A stretch of 43,631 bases of DNA, from contig JANBPK010001529.1 in assembly GCA_027579435.1 (NCBI GenBank), positions 1-43,631 of the forward strand, in the 5' to 3' direction. Below, piece by piece: positions 1 to 12,651 of this stretch; positions within the stretch are counted from its first letter, which is position 1, and every line of letters begins with the position of its first letter. The notes under the pieces were generated by a model. That model searched no databases. It was not told the origin of the DNA and was given only the letters and a program-made list of their open reading frames with translations. Both the position numbers and the translations under genes were made by a program. The DNA is from Candolleomyces eurysporus. Lineage: Eukaryota; Basidiomycota; Agaricomycetes; Agaricales; Psathyrellaceae.

Positions 1-422
1 GATCAGGTCATGGGGTGCACGCTGCTATCGTGGACTTTGTGAGGAGAGGGCGATTGAATGAAACAACAAATGCCGTTGGTTGATTACAATAAACGTCGTT
101 CCTTAATGTCCAATTACAGCCGGCCCATCCAAGCGCCATAGTAGACACTGACAAGACACAGACATAAGTAAAGTTATAATTACCCAACCGACCAGCCGAC
201 AAAACCAATTAATCAAAAATCCGAACATAGTAAGCGTTGTTACTCCCCCATTCAATCACCCTGTGTCCGTTCGTTTCGTTCGATCGTCCTGTTCGTTTCC
301 TTCAGTTTGAAATTTCACCTTGACACCGGTGATACAGACAGACAGATAAGTGATAAGTACCGCAGTGCAATTAATGCGGGCGCATTGCCGCCAGTGCCCG
401 TGGGGTACATACATACTTAGTA

Positions 423-800
423 CATACGAGAACGTCGGACACTCCAAGGCTCCTTCCCTCCGACCCTTCTGAATGAATTCATGAACCCCTCTTCCAAATG
501 AAAATGCTATCCAATCGTTCCGTGCCGGCTACTTCCAGATAGGGAGGCCCGGTACTTCTGCACATATATACATACGAGAATGTCGGACTCCCCGCTGGTC
601 CTTCTTACCGACGACTCTTCTGGAGGGTAGGTACCCGTTGAGCTCTAAAGTGAAAATGGCCACATCCAATCGGTACGCGCCGCCGACTGCTTCCAGCGGG
701 GGGTCGGTACTTCTGTGCTATACTTACCATACATACATACGAGAATATCGGACTCTCCAAAGTTCCTTCCTTCAATCCTTCTTCTGAACCCTTCTCCCAG
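423..800. repeat. diverged tandem repeat, about 2.5 copies
   Basis: Copies begin with catacgagaa-like sequence at about 423, 571 and 736, followed by a gtcggac or atcggac block and CT-rich sequence. The first two copies also share a ccaatcg segment and a ggtacttctg segment near their ends (about 551 and 706). The spacings are about 148 and 165 bp. The third copy is partial. The copies differ by many substitutions and small indels, so the array is old. Confidence 0.6.
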
Positions 801-2968
801 AGCTTCCCCAATGCGATGCAACGCAACACAACGCAGCTCTTGGCATCTGGCATCCAGGTTGTTGCGAACCGACCGGTGGCCATGGCAGGTTGCTTAGATT
901 CAGAACAAATTTCTCCGCGACCCGTACGTATCCGTTAATGGCGAGCGGCCTCTCCAACTGCCAGCGCCAGCGCGGTGATTCGCCTTTCTGAACAGGTGTT
1001 AGGGAATCCCCGGATGTCACGGTCGGTCGGAGGAGGTTATGTTCCTATCGGTAGTGAGAGCAGCGTGCCATCCTGATTTCCTGATCCAAACTTGTGATTT
1101 GAATGTCAGCGCTCGTAGGCATGTATCATGTGGTGCGCGAGAGCTTAAGGTTCGATTGGCAGGGAAAACATGGGGTCCAGCAGGTAAGGATCGGACAGAG
1201 AGAATGGTCGGTCGTCCAATCAACCGTCAGTGCGACTTCCCCGTTTTGGTTTCTCTTTTTTTTTTTTGGTGGGGGTTGTGGCTATGTGATGGGTGCCTGA
1301 ACACGAAATTAGGCTGCCATTTGTTTGTCCGTGAGGCCGTGCTCGCTGACCGAGTAAGCCTGAGGTAGATGAGGTGATTTTTGAGGGCAGGATTTGGGTG
1401 ACTGGTTGGCCGTGGAGAGGTAAGGAATCCATGGTGCAGAAGCAGACCTGAGGCATGGCCCAGAAGATTCTCAGTCCGAGGATATCGATACTACGGACAC
1501 CACGGTCAAGGCGTGCCAACAACGATAACATAACCATAACATACAGTTCATAGCTCGAGGCTCATTAATGTACGTACCACGTATGTTGCTAGTGAGATGA
1601 GCTAGGTCCGCCCTGACAAAAGGTATGGACCCATACATATCAGCCTCACGGTCGGACCGTCCAGTCGAGGCCTTTCGGGGCTGGCTTCGTAGGGTCTGCG
1701 AATAGCGCACGCGGTTTCGCGACGCCGCAGCATATTTGGTTAGTTCTCCAAGAGGGCTATGTAGCGCAGCGCTACAATCACGAGCGGGACCCGTTCCCAT
1801 GCAATTTCCTTGTCCTTGTTCTCGACTTGGGGCGATAAAACGTTAACTAAGGGAAACCGAACCAACTCTTGTCGAGACCCGGTCGATTTCGAGACTGATA
1901 CATGATCTCAATATCTTCCGGGTTCCTGGAAATCCTGTCTGCGCAGTACGTACATACGTTATGTAGAATCGAGTATGTACATAGGATCGACAGGGGAAGG
2001 GGTGGAGCCCAGCAATTCAATTCTTTTTTCTTTGTTTCCGTCTGCATATGACATTCGCCTTGTTTAGTAAGAACGTCAGGTTCAACGAGGTCTCGAGCCA
2101 GGCGCCCTGCATACAGCGTTCGTTAACGTTTATCCAAGTTCAGTTCGAAGATGGGCTGGGGCTGCTGAGTAACAAGAGAAGTGAGCTGGCTGACTGATTA
2201 GACCCTCCGCGCCTGCTTCTCCTCACGTACGGTTTATCAGCCTCCTCTTAATCTCTGAATCAGCACGAGCACCGGAAGCACGGGATTATATGGCGTCGGT
2301 GCCTCAGGGCCGTACTTTGCACCCGCCTCACTGAGAGAACGACGCTGATAAAATTCAGGATCATCCGAGTCGTTGCGCGCCGACTATCCGACGTGTCATG
2401 CCTCTCAGGTAGATCACCGACAGCCAGCCAATCAAACGCGCCGCCCACAGCCGCTGAGAGTCAAAATCATTCGACAGCAAGTGTCACTTTTCCATGCACT
2501 CCACAGTGCCAAGTTTCGGAAGAGCGGAAGGGGATGTGGAGGAGGGGCGGAGGCTCGGGTCGCCGGGAATCAAGGGATATCAGATGAGTGAGCTTAAAGA
2601 ACTCAAAGGAACTACCACCTGTCGTAGAATTTACCCTGTAGACTGACAAAGGCTCGTGCGGAGAGCTTAAGGGTGTTGATAAGGGTAACCCGCAGCGATT
2701 GTATACAATGTCAAATGACTTGAAGGTTATCCAAGCCAACCACCGGCCCACTGGCAAATTTCCTTCCTACAGTAGCTTCCGGGTAGAGTCAGAGTGAAAC
2801 TTAACTTACATGACCTCGTATGCGTGATGCCGTCGGTCAAGAGCGAAAGCCTCGCATGGGTCGGGATGATTGACTGACAGGAGTGCGCTGTGTTAACTTT
2901 GAGGTGGCGCATGCCTTGTACTACATTTGCATGCGGGTTGGAAGCCTATCCTATCAGTCTTCCCGATG

Positions 2969-2993
2969 ATCCATCCGTCCATCCATCCATCTG
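2969..2993. repeat. (ATCC)n-like microsatellite
   Basis: Interrupted repeats of atcc/gtcc are visible, continuing into looser ctgtctatcatc sequence. It has no gene association that I can see. Confidence 0.6.
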
Positions 2994-5900
2994 TCTATCA
3001 TCAATCTGCCCATCTAATAACTGTGGGCTCAGCGTCTTGCGCGCTGGCCGTCGTGATAGTCTACAGCAAAATTTTGTCCGAGCTTATGCTATCCCTCAAA
3101 AGGTAGCCAGAGGACATCGCTTGAGGCAACGGAAAGCTCGACTTTTACAGTGGTGCAGCAGGCTTGCCAAACTATTTCGATGAGCACCGAGAAGCCCAAA
3201 GAATTCGATCAGAATTCGAAGTGCACATCATCATGCATAAATGCATAACCTTTGAAGCTAGTGACAGGGATCGTCGACCCGACTCCACGCTCCAGAAGCT
3301 TTTTCAGGGAAGCTAGGGGTAACATTGGTCCGCGATAAGAGTTGGTGGCGGACACGATTCGAACGGGTGTGCGCGAGCGCTCTCGCAGATGGAGGTTGTC
3401 GGAAGCCGATCGAGGAAATGAATGAACTCTTCAAGTTACAGCTTGTTACGACCACCCCTCGGCCTAGAAGCGCTCAGCGCATTTCACCTGGATCAAGTAT
3501 TCGTGAGCTGGCGCATCATGGTGGAGGCGAATGTTAGATGATGATCAGCTTTCAGGAGACATGTGATGGGGTGCACATCGAGCATATGAATGTCGGGAGA
3601 CTGGAAGAAAGTTCGAAGAGAATGAGTTCAAATCGCATCACGAATCATTCAGTTCGTGATAGTGACTAGTGGACCTTCAAATCATTCAATCCATCACTGA
3701 TGCCTTTCCTGAAGCACTTCAAGTTGAAGCCTGAAGACTTAAAACACATTCCCACCAAGGCACATAACTAATTGCTATGCACGGCCCACACAGTCTGCGG
3801 CCACTCCTTCTTCCGAACTGAGAAACAAAACAAGCTAATTCAATTCATTCAATTCACCCTATATTATATTAATATCTCGAAAAATTGTACGATCCAGACA
3901 AGTGATACATGCGTACCTTTCCTTCCACCTGCCATGATCCCACATTGACTTGAGAAGGACACGTAAGCCATCCTTCATCCATCTATACATCCATATGAGC
4001 GTGGAGAGCTATTCAGCCACAGTAATTGAATTAGTCCCAAGTCGTGTATTTAGTCAAATATGGAAAGATGCTAGTACACGGCGTCGGCGCGGCGGTGTCT
4101 CATGATCAGGGAGGCGGCGCAGGGCGCGCTTCGTCTTGAATTCAAGCTTATTGGCCGAAAGTTTGATGAACCACCGGATGGGGTGAAGTGAACCAGGAGC
4201 TTTATAGATAGCGCATCCGAGAAGTTTGTGAAATGAATGAGACGAGGAAGAGAACTAAGACCCCCGACGGATTCGCACAGATCGAACGAAGGGTCACTCC
4301 AAAAAGAGAACTCAATGGGAGAGTCCGAGTCGGTGGCGGATGAGTGAATCCTCAAAGTGGGGCAGGCGTCGCTCAAGCGAAGGACGGAGTACTTGACCAG
4401 ATGATTGAGGCAGCCCCTCACCCTATTATCACGAACATGACAAGCGCAGCATAAAGTGTCAGTGGGGTACCGAGAGAGACTGCGAGCAATGTGTTACGGG
4501 CGAGCTTCTAGTCAATTGGGTGCAGTGGAGCACCAGAACGTAGATCGCTTGCTTCAAATTGGGTCCGACTACGTCAAAGTGCGAACGTCTGAAATGAATG
4601 GTCGGGTCAGACATGACGAAATGCCAACTCGAACCAAGATAGTATGAGCTGCTGCGCCATATGTCGCGTCATAGGAACTTCAGCCAGGCTGGGAAGACCA
4701 GAAGCGCAATGATTAGCGAATCTTCAATCTATCGAAGTTCCCTCCATGGCGACAGGATGAGCAGAGGAAGATTGAACGAGAGGATCGGCGCCCAACAGCT
4801 GCGAACAAATCGCAGAGCCAGACAGGGGACGCGTGACATCATCTTTCAGTGACGGCCAATCAGAGCGCACGATCACATATCATATCGATCACCAATCCAA
4901 TTCCGCTTGGTGACGCGAGGGTTGCTTTTTCCTCCATCTTCGAAGTTCGTGCCGACTGTCCATTCTTCGCCTTTCAGCACTGCGGTGATTTTGGCTGAGC
5001 AAGCCAGTTTCGCTTTTGCTTTGCGGTACCGCTGCTATTACTCTGTAGCTCAAGGAAGCTTTTGCAATCGTGACTCACTGGGATTAGCAAACGCGACCGA
5101 GTCTCTGGAAACACGGGCTCAAGATGTCAAGAAGGACGAACTCGGGGCGAAGAGGCGGACACGAGCGAACTCGGGACTCCCTTCTACCCCTCTATTCGAC
5201 TTTGATGCATCACCACCCGTAGCAAGCCGGCTATCTCTGGAAACTCGTGCTTCTCTTCAAGGCTTTCTTTCATAGGCGCGTGACTCGCGTCTTGTGGCTC
5301 GTCTTTGAACCAATCTTTGACTCAGTCTTGGGTTTGGTGGAAGTAGGTCCGTACTGTGCCGGTCGAAACTGGTTCCGTCCTTTTGACTCTTTCTTCAGCG
5401 TGGTTCCGAGCCGGATGAGATCGCCGAGTCATCCGGCGAAATGGACCCAACATTTCGCTCTTTGCTACTTTTATTTTCATTCCCTTTCTGTATCCTGTTT
5501 GTTATCGATATCTCACTTGGCCGACAACTCCTCGTGCTTCTAGTATCTACACATCGGAAATTCTTTCGATTGTGAGATGAACCAGCTCGGATGGGAACTA
5601 CGATAAGTGTGCCCTGTACCCTTCCTCCTCGTGTCTATCCCAATGTATCCTTCTTTGTCTGGGCTTCTCAGACGTGCCGCCAACGTCAAGGACTGCCTCA
5701 TTGCTAACTGCGCCCTGCTGTTGAACGGAGATCGAGGGATGTTCTATGCGTTAGAATGTAGTGGCTGTATCCCACCAAGTCGTGTTTGTCTTGCCTTACC
5801 TGGTCTCCTTGCCCGTGGATGTGCATAGGATATGAGCTAGCTCGGTACAGCTCGTTCTGGCGCTCCGCTTACTATCGATGTCGAGGTCTCTATGCGAAGG

Positions 5901-8630
5901 TGCTGTAACCGATATCAAACCGATATTTGGTCATGCATGTGCACACTAATAGGATTGGGCCTGGCGCCTCTGCTCTGACGAGGTCCGAGCCACCCAGATT
6001 ATCTGTTTCTACTCCACCTGTAACCGAGGCTGAATATGATACCTCTACGCGCTTAAATGTGACACTCTTGAGATGGGATCGGTCTGCGTCTGCCCCGGCA
6101 ACGCTACCTGGATCGCCTTCAAGTTGTCTCGGATGGGAGTTAGTTCAGCAGCGTTCTCTTCGGTCTCGCGGACACTGAGCGCTGTGGTAAAGGTCCGGTT
6201 CACCATGTGGAGTATCATGTGGGTATACTCAAGACGTGATTCAACAATTTCTATGCCTATGGCGTGAAGAGACGTTCTATTTTCACCAGTCCTAACTTCG
6301 CGAATAAGTTGCTCGCTCTAGTAACTATAGATGAGCGGTAGTATTCGTGTACCCACACTCTTGATTTAATGCGGGTAACCATGGTGCACCGCTCGAGCTG
6401 AAAGCCAAAACATGTTCCTGAAACTCGAACCAAGGCGACTGTATCCAGTCCTCTGCGCTCAAGACGTCGGGTAATTCGGTACTAACTGTTCGCCGTTCAC
6501 GGAGTTTATTTCTTGGTAAGTTTTGTTGATAATCACATTTCGTGCTCGCAACAAGCTGATGAATCCTCTGCGTTGTTTAGTCCTTTAGCTGCGGGGCGCG
6601 CTCGAACATGAGATAAGCAACCGTCGGTTTATTTAACTTGGCATGACAAAGCGCCCGAGCGCATTGCCAATTGGCATTTTGTGCCACTGGAGCCGACTAT
6701 TCTGGGACGACGCTATTTTTGGCCGCTGGTACCTCTCCTGAATTAGGTTCAGGATTGCGAGGAGCTCGAACCCAATCATAGATATTTCCATTTCCATTGC
6801 AATTGGATTCATAATCATTAGGGAACGTTCGAGTCACTCATGGTCACCTCCGACTGACGACGAGGAGTTAGGAAGGACGAATGTGAAGAATACGTCTCTC
6901 TTTCGCAGCACCTTTCCGACCCTTGCTTGCCCAATGTGATCACGTCCATCCTCAGGAAGCTTCTCGCTGGTATCCTTCCACCGGGACCGTGAATTGCATG
7001 CATATGACCGTAAGGCATACGGCATCAGCAGCCCTCCTGGTTGCTTCCTGCTCGATCTTATCTTATCCGACCTCGCCTGGGTCCTTCGAGTTCGGACAGC
7101 TTAGACAAAGACAGGGGACACGGGATTCTGCCGATCTCAATATCGCATGCAGACAATCTCATTTCAGAGAAAGTCCCCACTCGACACTCACCCTGACCGT
7201 GTGTTCGCCTTGGGTTCGACTTGCGGCCGCGGACTTCTGCTCTCAGTCGTCGAGTGATCATGATATATGTAAGGAGCACGAGTTCAATCCCCACTCTGAC
7301 AGACAAGTGATAAGATGTACTAGGAAATGATGAATCGATATGGATATGGACGGGTATGATAGTACCGGGTATCTGCGTTCAGCGATATCGCCTACTATAT
7401 GTATCTAGTTCAATGGACCTCGGGTAGGATAAGTAGCTGAGTACCTACAGTACTCGACCCGGGATGGGATTCTAAACTGGGGCGATGAATTGTGCACGAC
7501 GTAATGCCAATCACGATGCCGCGATGTCGGGGAGCCAACTGGGTCATTTGTTCAGATGTAAGCGTTCGTAACTACGCAACCCTGGATATACCCTGGTCTC
7601 TTGCGGCCTCCTAGAAAGGCAGGGCAGATATCAGCCACATTTTTGCTCTTTCTCTTTCCAGTCAGACAGATATCGACACAGGCCTCACACGGGAGGTTCG
7701 TTCGATGATGGTTTGGTTCGTTATCGAATCCCAGGGTAGATTCAAAAGCGCTCGCTCTGAACAGAAGTTAATGCAAATTCATTAACATCTTTGACATACT
7801 ACATAGAGCGACTAATTAATTGAATTGTGGAGCTACAATACGAGCTCTTCTCTTGAGACATATGGTAAAGAGTAGAATCGGCTCGAATTCTCTAACACCG
7901 CACCAAAGCATCACTTCTTCAAAGTATCCATTAATCCTAGGCTCATGAGCTCGATTCATCTACAATCGTCCCTTGCCCATCTGGATGACCGGCGATTGGA
8001 AAACTAACCTCCGAGGATACTCCATCCTCTACACGCCGATGCTCACGTCTCAGCTCGAGCTCATTTAGCGGCATACACGTTTCCGACGATATCATATCTG
8101 CACTGCAGCAGGCCTAGGTCAACATTCTGTTAGAAATTTCATAACCGAAGTTTCACCGGATGGCTGCAAATCCGATTTTTACTCGGAACGTGGGTAGGGC
8201 CGCTGACCCTCGATTTTGTCAATGGATGAATACTTTTTCGAGAGATGCGACCTTCGTGGAAGTGACAGTGGGATTTCGACCTGCTGAGCATGGTATGCTT
8301 CACAGAAAAACGCCATGGATGCATTCAAGGCAGTGCGACCCTTCTCTTCGAGCGCCCGACGTCTCGTGAGCCTATACGCTCCAATCTATCGCTATGTTCT
8401 CTGGAATGAGAGGGTCTTCGCGATCGAACTTGGCCAGAATGTTCCACAGGCCAAGTTGTTTGTTCGTTCGATCAGCGCTCAGCAATTCGCGAAGTCGGAA
8501 GACGCCGATCAATCGTAGGCAGGGAAACACTTAGGCGCCCACATCTCCGTCAGGTTGGGACTTGAAAGATGATCCTGACTTGTCGAGCTGGCCCAGCAGA
8601 TGTCGCGATGTTCGGAACACTGTATAAAGT

Positions 8631-8648
8631 GAGGGCCCCCGGGCCCTC
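8631..8648. other. GC-rich inverted repeat (8-bp arms)
   Basis: The arms gagggccc and gggccctc are perfect complements separated by two bases. A TATAAA-like sequence lies at about 8623-8628, just upstream. No convincing gene follows, so a regulatory role is only a possibility. Confidence 0.3.
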
Positions 8649-11600
8649 GGCCACAAGCGGGCTATTTAACTTTGCCTTTCTTGTCGACTCTTCAAGTTAG
8701 CGCGCCTTCAGAAGAGTTTCGTCAAGCGGTGCCCAAGGGCAGAATCATTAAGCTTAGAGCTCAAGTGATAGAGTCGAAGCTGTTCTTGCATAGGCTTATC
8801 CTCATCGCCGTCGTACCCTACTACGCTGAACAGTTGGATGCAGCTGAAACCCAGGACAGCTTTGGGCTCGGCGCACTATTGTTACCAGTGGTATATATCA
8901 GATTGAGGCGGCGCAATGATGTCGTATGCGTGCTGTGTCAATGGCGTATCCAGTGCTCGGACCGCTCGAGCTGTTTCATTCAATCAACAATTGTCAGTTC
9001 GAAAACACGCCCGCGAGCTCAAACTTCGTTCTCACTGAGGCTGATCGAACATGGAGCTTTGTTCTTGAGATGATTACGGCCAGCCTGATTAATCGACGCC
9101 AGCTTCTGCCACTTTCTGATCTCCCCCGCCCCCAGGTCTGCGAGGTCATCGCATCGCATTAGAACAAGAAGCTCTCCCTTCTCGAAAACAACAACACCGG
9201 TCCGGACTGTTACTTTGAAGTTCCTTGACGAAGCTTCTTCTGCCATATGGCATATAGCTGATCGAGCTTCCCACAATGTCGTCATTCGACGCCCATTGCG
9301 ATGATCCCGGGGAACTCGAAAATCAAAGCACAGCAAAAGGATTGATTCCAGGATAAGCTCGAGGATTCTCGGAAGGGCGATCATCATGAAAATGATTGCT
9401 GGCCTTGCTTAAGTTCCGGTAAGTGCGCCATGATGAGTGCGCGTGGGAGGGTTCTAAAACCTATCAGTCTTGTCCTCAATCTCAGCTAATGACCCGTTCG
9501 CAGTGTGTGCTTTGGTAATGAGATTGAACCTCGAGCACTGTAAACCCTAAATTCACTCCAAGCCAAAGTTCAGTCACCTCTCCCCTTGAGCATGATTTGC
9601 ATCGCTTGTCCCAAACATTGATCTCATTCAATGTATCATGTCCCCCAACAGCGCGAAAGCAAACTACTCGGCCACCTCGCTAAATGCAACTTTGTCCCGC
9701 AGAGTCTTGGGGCCGTAGAGACATCAAAATGCGATTAGGATCTCGCGCCAATATTGGGAATGATCTGAGCTCGTTGAAACCAGGATGTGCGCCAAAAATA
9801 TCATCATGAAATCTGTCGCCTCGTCCTGGAATCCTACCGGAGTTTCTGGTTCAGAGGGCGAATCTGCGTAAAGAGATCACCTGCTTAACGCACTATCTGG
9901 AATGAGTCGGCTAAACAGACTAGACGTGACCCTCTGGAAGATTCGTGTTCCTTGTTGCAGGTACCTTAAGGCAACGCGTACTGAAATGCTTCGGCGGACT
10001 ACACCATGTGTAATTAAGTTACCTTCTTCGGCGCATATCTTCCCCGCTGCTCTGTCGCACAATTCTTGGGATGATAAGTATTCATGGACCTCTCCAGAGG
10101 AAAAGAAAGAGCATTCAAGGTAGATATTCCGTGAAACGTGCTTGATCGTGACGGACGCGGTTTTCTGAAGAAGGGTGGCAAACCAGGCAACGCCAAATCT
10201 CGACGCAACTGTCCTCTATTCCGATTGTATCATAGTTCCCACGCAGAGTCTTTCCCTCGACGTCCATACCTCCACTTCCACACCACCTCAGCCCATCGAT
10301 ATCACCTTCGCGCTGATGTCGGATCCACGTTTCACGGGCCAAATGAGCCCTCCCCTCCTCCCCAGCAAACGTCCAGCCGAAAGCACCGGATCCGCGGACC
10401 ACTCGGCCAAAAAGACAAAGCGTGAAAGTAGGGTTCAAGAGCTGGAGGAAGAACTGCGCCTCCTGAAGGAGAAGATTCTACTCGCATCCGAACATGTTGA
10501 AGACTGGCACCAAAAGAATCCGTCGCCCAACGATAAAGACGTTATCTGGCATTGGAAACTCTTTCTGAAGATAGGCTCTCCGGATGAAGCGCACTCCCGG
10601 CTACTCATGTCTCGAAGACTTCAGTCCAATGCAGGTGCTCACGTTGCCAAATTTGAGTGGGAAGTTTGTTTACAAACGTTACAATTCAACAGGAGTGGCT
10701 ACTCTGACCAACACACTCCTTGATGCTTACTCCGTCGTATGGAATAAGCTTGGAGCAGCTAAGGCACCCTCTCCGTCCGACTTTGCAATGAAGGAGGTTT
10801 GGCCGGAACACCAGAAGAGGTCGCCTATCCTGTGCCTTCGTCCCTCCACCGCCATTGGCCTTCCGCTATGTGTTTTATGGGACGGCTTTCGCACATTCAT
10901 TGTCAATACCTCCGACCCCAACACGATACCATCCCCCGCAGGCCGGCAGGCAGGAGCATCGCTTTGCGAGACGATGGGCAACAGTTTCGAGAGCGAGGAC
11001 GAACGCTCAAGCGTCATTGATGCTTCCCTTGAACCCGTGGTCCCGAACTGGCGAAGTCAGTATAGGGTGGAGCCCTATGCTGGCATAGTCCTTGGTCAGA
11101 TCGATCGGGTCTTGCCCCTGCGCATCGTACGTGAGGACAGGTGGGAGAGCACGACTACTCAGTCTGACATTTATATGCAAACCAGCCGTAGCTACGAACT
11201 TTTGGTCCAAGAACTGCGCTCCAAAGGTACCTGTCCAGACTACCTGGCCGCAGGCGCCCCAGCGTTTTTGATGTGCTTCCTAGGTATGCGGATTCCTCCT
11301 CACTATTGATTGTCATTTAATTGTTTACGTGTTAGGGCCGATACTCCTCATTTGTGGCGGTTTTTTTGACGGGGAAAGGACCATTGTCGAACCGCTGATC
11401 GATCCAGTTATCATGCTCAGAGGCCATACCATGGCCAGACAGCGGAGGCTTGCCGTGGTGTTATCAGTACTTCATGATAGACTCAACGACATTACCAAAC
11501 TGACTAAGTAAGCAAGCCGCTCATCTTACATCGAGACAGAACTAGAACTTCTGGCAGCGCGCCTGGACCTCAACCACACATTTTCCCCCCAAGTACCCCT

Positions 11601-11939
11601 CGACTCTATCAAGAATGCAAGCTTATTGGCTCGGAAGAAGTTGCTCAACTCCAATTTCGGATGCCCTTGACAAAGGATGCCTTTGAAGCTGTCAATCGTC
11701 CTATCTTCCTTGCTACCCTACACCGCAGTTCAACTTCTCCGTCAGTTGAAGACGTTGTGGTCAAGATGGTAGTGGAAAGCTACGGGGCAGACGTCCACCA
11801 GCTCTTGGCTAAAGAAGGACTGGCGCCCAAGCTGTATGCTGTTTCGTCCAAGACGGGCATTCCTGACGCCTACTGTTATGTAATAACCCCAGTAGTATCT
11901 TTTTTTTCTCTTAGTAACACTAGGACTGCGAACAATGAC

Positions 11940-11971
11940 CGCAGTTAGGTACTTTGTAATACCTAACTGCG
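11940..11971. other. 12-bp perfect hairpin inside the LTR
   Basis: The arm cgcagttaggta (11940-11951) is perfectly complementary to tacctaactgcg (11960-11971) with an 8-nt loop. It lies 66 nt inside the left end of the LTR-type element, in what would be the U3 region. Its function is unknown. Confidence 0.6.
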
Positions 11972-12097
11972 TACTTAGTAATTTAGGACTACGGATTGAC
12001 TACGGACTACGGACTATTACTTAGCAGGACTGTGTAATTACCAATGTATGCCTCAGCACAGACTGCGGCACAGTAGCATGTATAGTATATAGGCAGC

Positions 12098-12126
12098 ACA
12101 AGCTGAGCGGTAACTCCTCAGCTTGT
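12098..12126. other. 10-bp perfect hairpin inside the LTR
   Basis: The arm acaagctgag (12098-12107) pairs perfectly with ctcagcttgt (12117-12126) across a 9-nt loop. It lies just after the TATA-like sequence of the element, so it would fall near the start of the transcript if that TATA works. Confidence 0.6.
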
Positions 12127-12195
12127 TCTCAAGAATCTACTCTCTTGTCTACTCGTATTAACTTCTCTCTAAAGCACTAGTCCTCTTTCTAGTGA

Positions 12196-12651
12196 ATGAC
12201 CCTCGCCATCTACACCAAAACCGAACTCGACTCAGTCTACCTTATCACTTACGTTCGAATTTACTTCGTAATCTCCAAGGAAGTCCGGATCCGTCTCGGA
12301 TCCTTCATAGTGCGTAACTTTGCCTCCGATATTATTAGCGCTACGCAGAGTGCTATCCAACGCCCGCCGAGTACTCCGGAATTGGCAGCAGCGCTTGCTC
12401 TCCTTGATCAGAAGTACGTGGAACGGTCTCCAGAGCTTCTTCAACAACTCTGGACGCTCGCCTCGTCCGAGGATCCACCTCCCCTTATCGATTCCGTTAC
12501 TTCGTCTGTTACTCATTTGCCTCACGATCGAACCCCTGCTGGTTATCAACTCGCCAAGCGACAACGAGCTACATCCGACCCGGACTCTTCTAAACGTCCC
12601 CGACGTGGCGATACCAACCCCGACGAACCCCCTAGCCCTCACGCCGAGTGA
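12196..12651 (+). CDS. open frame within the LTR element, unknown
   Basis: A 151-codon ATG-started frame lies wholly inside the 1001-bp insertion. The predicted product is hydrophobic near its start, then Ala/Leu-rich, and ends in a basic, proline-rich tail (KRPRRG). I do not recognise a gag, integrase or reverse transcriptase motif. It may be chance openness in an LTR, or a gag-like remnant if the element is not a solo LTR. It does not contribute to the kinase reading frame. Confidence 0.3.
   Translation: MTLAIYTKTELDSVYLITYVRIYFVISKEVRIRLGSFIVRNFASDIISATQSAIQRPPSTPELAAALALLDQKYVERSPELLQQLWTLASSEDPPPLIDSVTSSVTHLPHDRTPAGYQLAKRQRATSDPDSSKRPRRGDTNPDEPPSPHAE

Larger units (their letters stand above)
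1..10315. other. gene-poor stretch, no supported gene
   Basis: I read both strands and found only short open frames with no recognisable domain, no convincing chain of exons and no RNA gene. The longest candidates (4907-5275 +, 6923-7330 +, 8672-9073 + and 9019-9387 -) lack recognisable motifs and are not bordered by splice sites that would extend them. The stretch holds a diverged tandem repeat near 423-800, an ATCC-type microsatellite near 2969-2993 and a short GC palindrome at 8631-8648. It may be decayed transposon or intergenic DNA. Distant or very small genes could be missed. Confidence 0.5.

Noticed and set aside
7262..7310. tRNA T-arm (agttcaatccc)
   Set aside because: The flanking bases do not pair into a T stem, and no A-box lies upstream.
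9019..9387. 122-codon minus-strand frame as a gene
   Set aside because: There is no recognised domain, no neighbouring exon and no start or splice support. It could be chance.
11508..11545. Very short introns of 32-38 nt as a feature of this genome
   Set aside because: At each such site a longer acceptor with the same phase exists (50 nt here, 49 nt at 22587-22539, 63 nt at 26443-26381), and in the reductase homolog the longer choice gives a clearly better match to the family.
11920..11971. CTAG next to a 12-bp hairpin as the Helitron 3' end (minus strand)
   Set aside because: The CTAG is preceded by A and the hairpin is strong, but the block lies inside an LTR-type element with TG...CA ends and an exact target duplication, and the hairpin is 16 nt from the CTAG. 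The LTR explanation accounts for more of the sequence.
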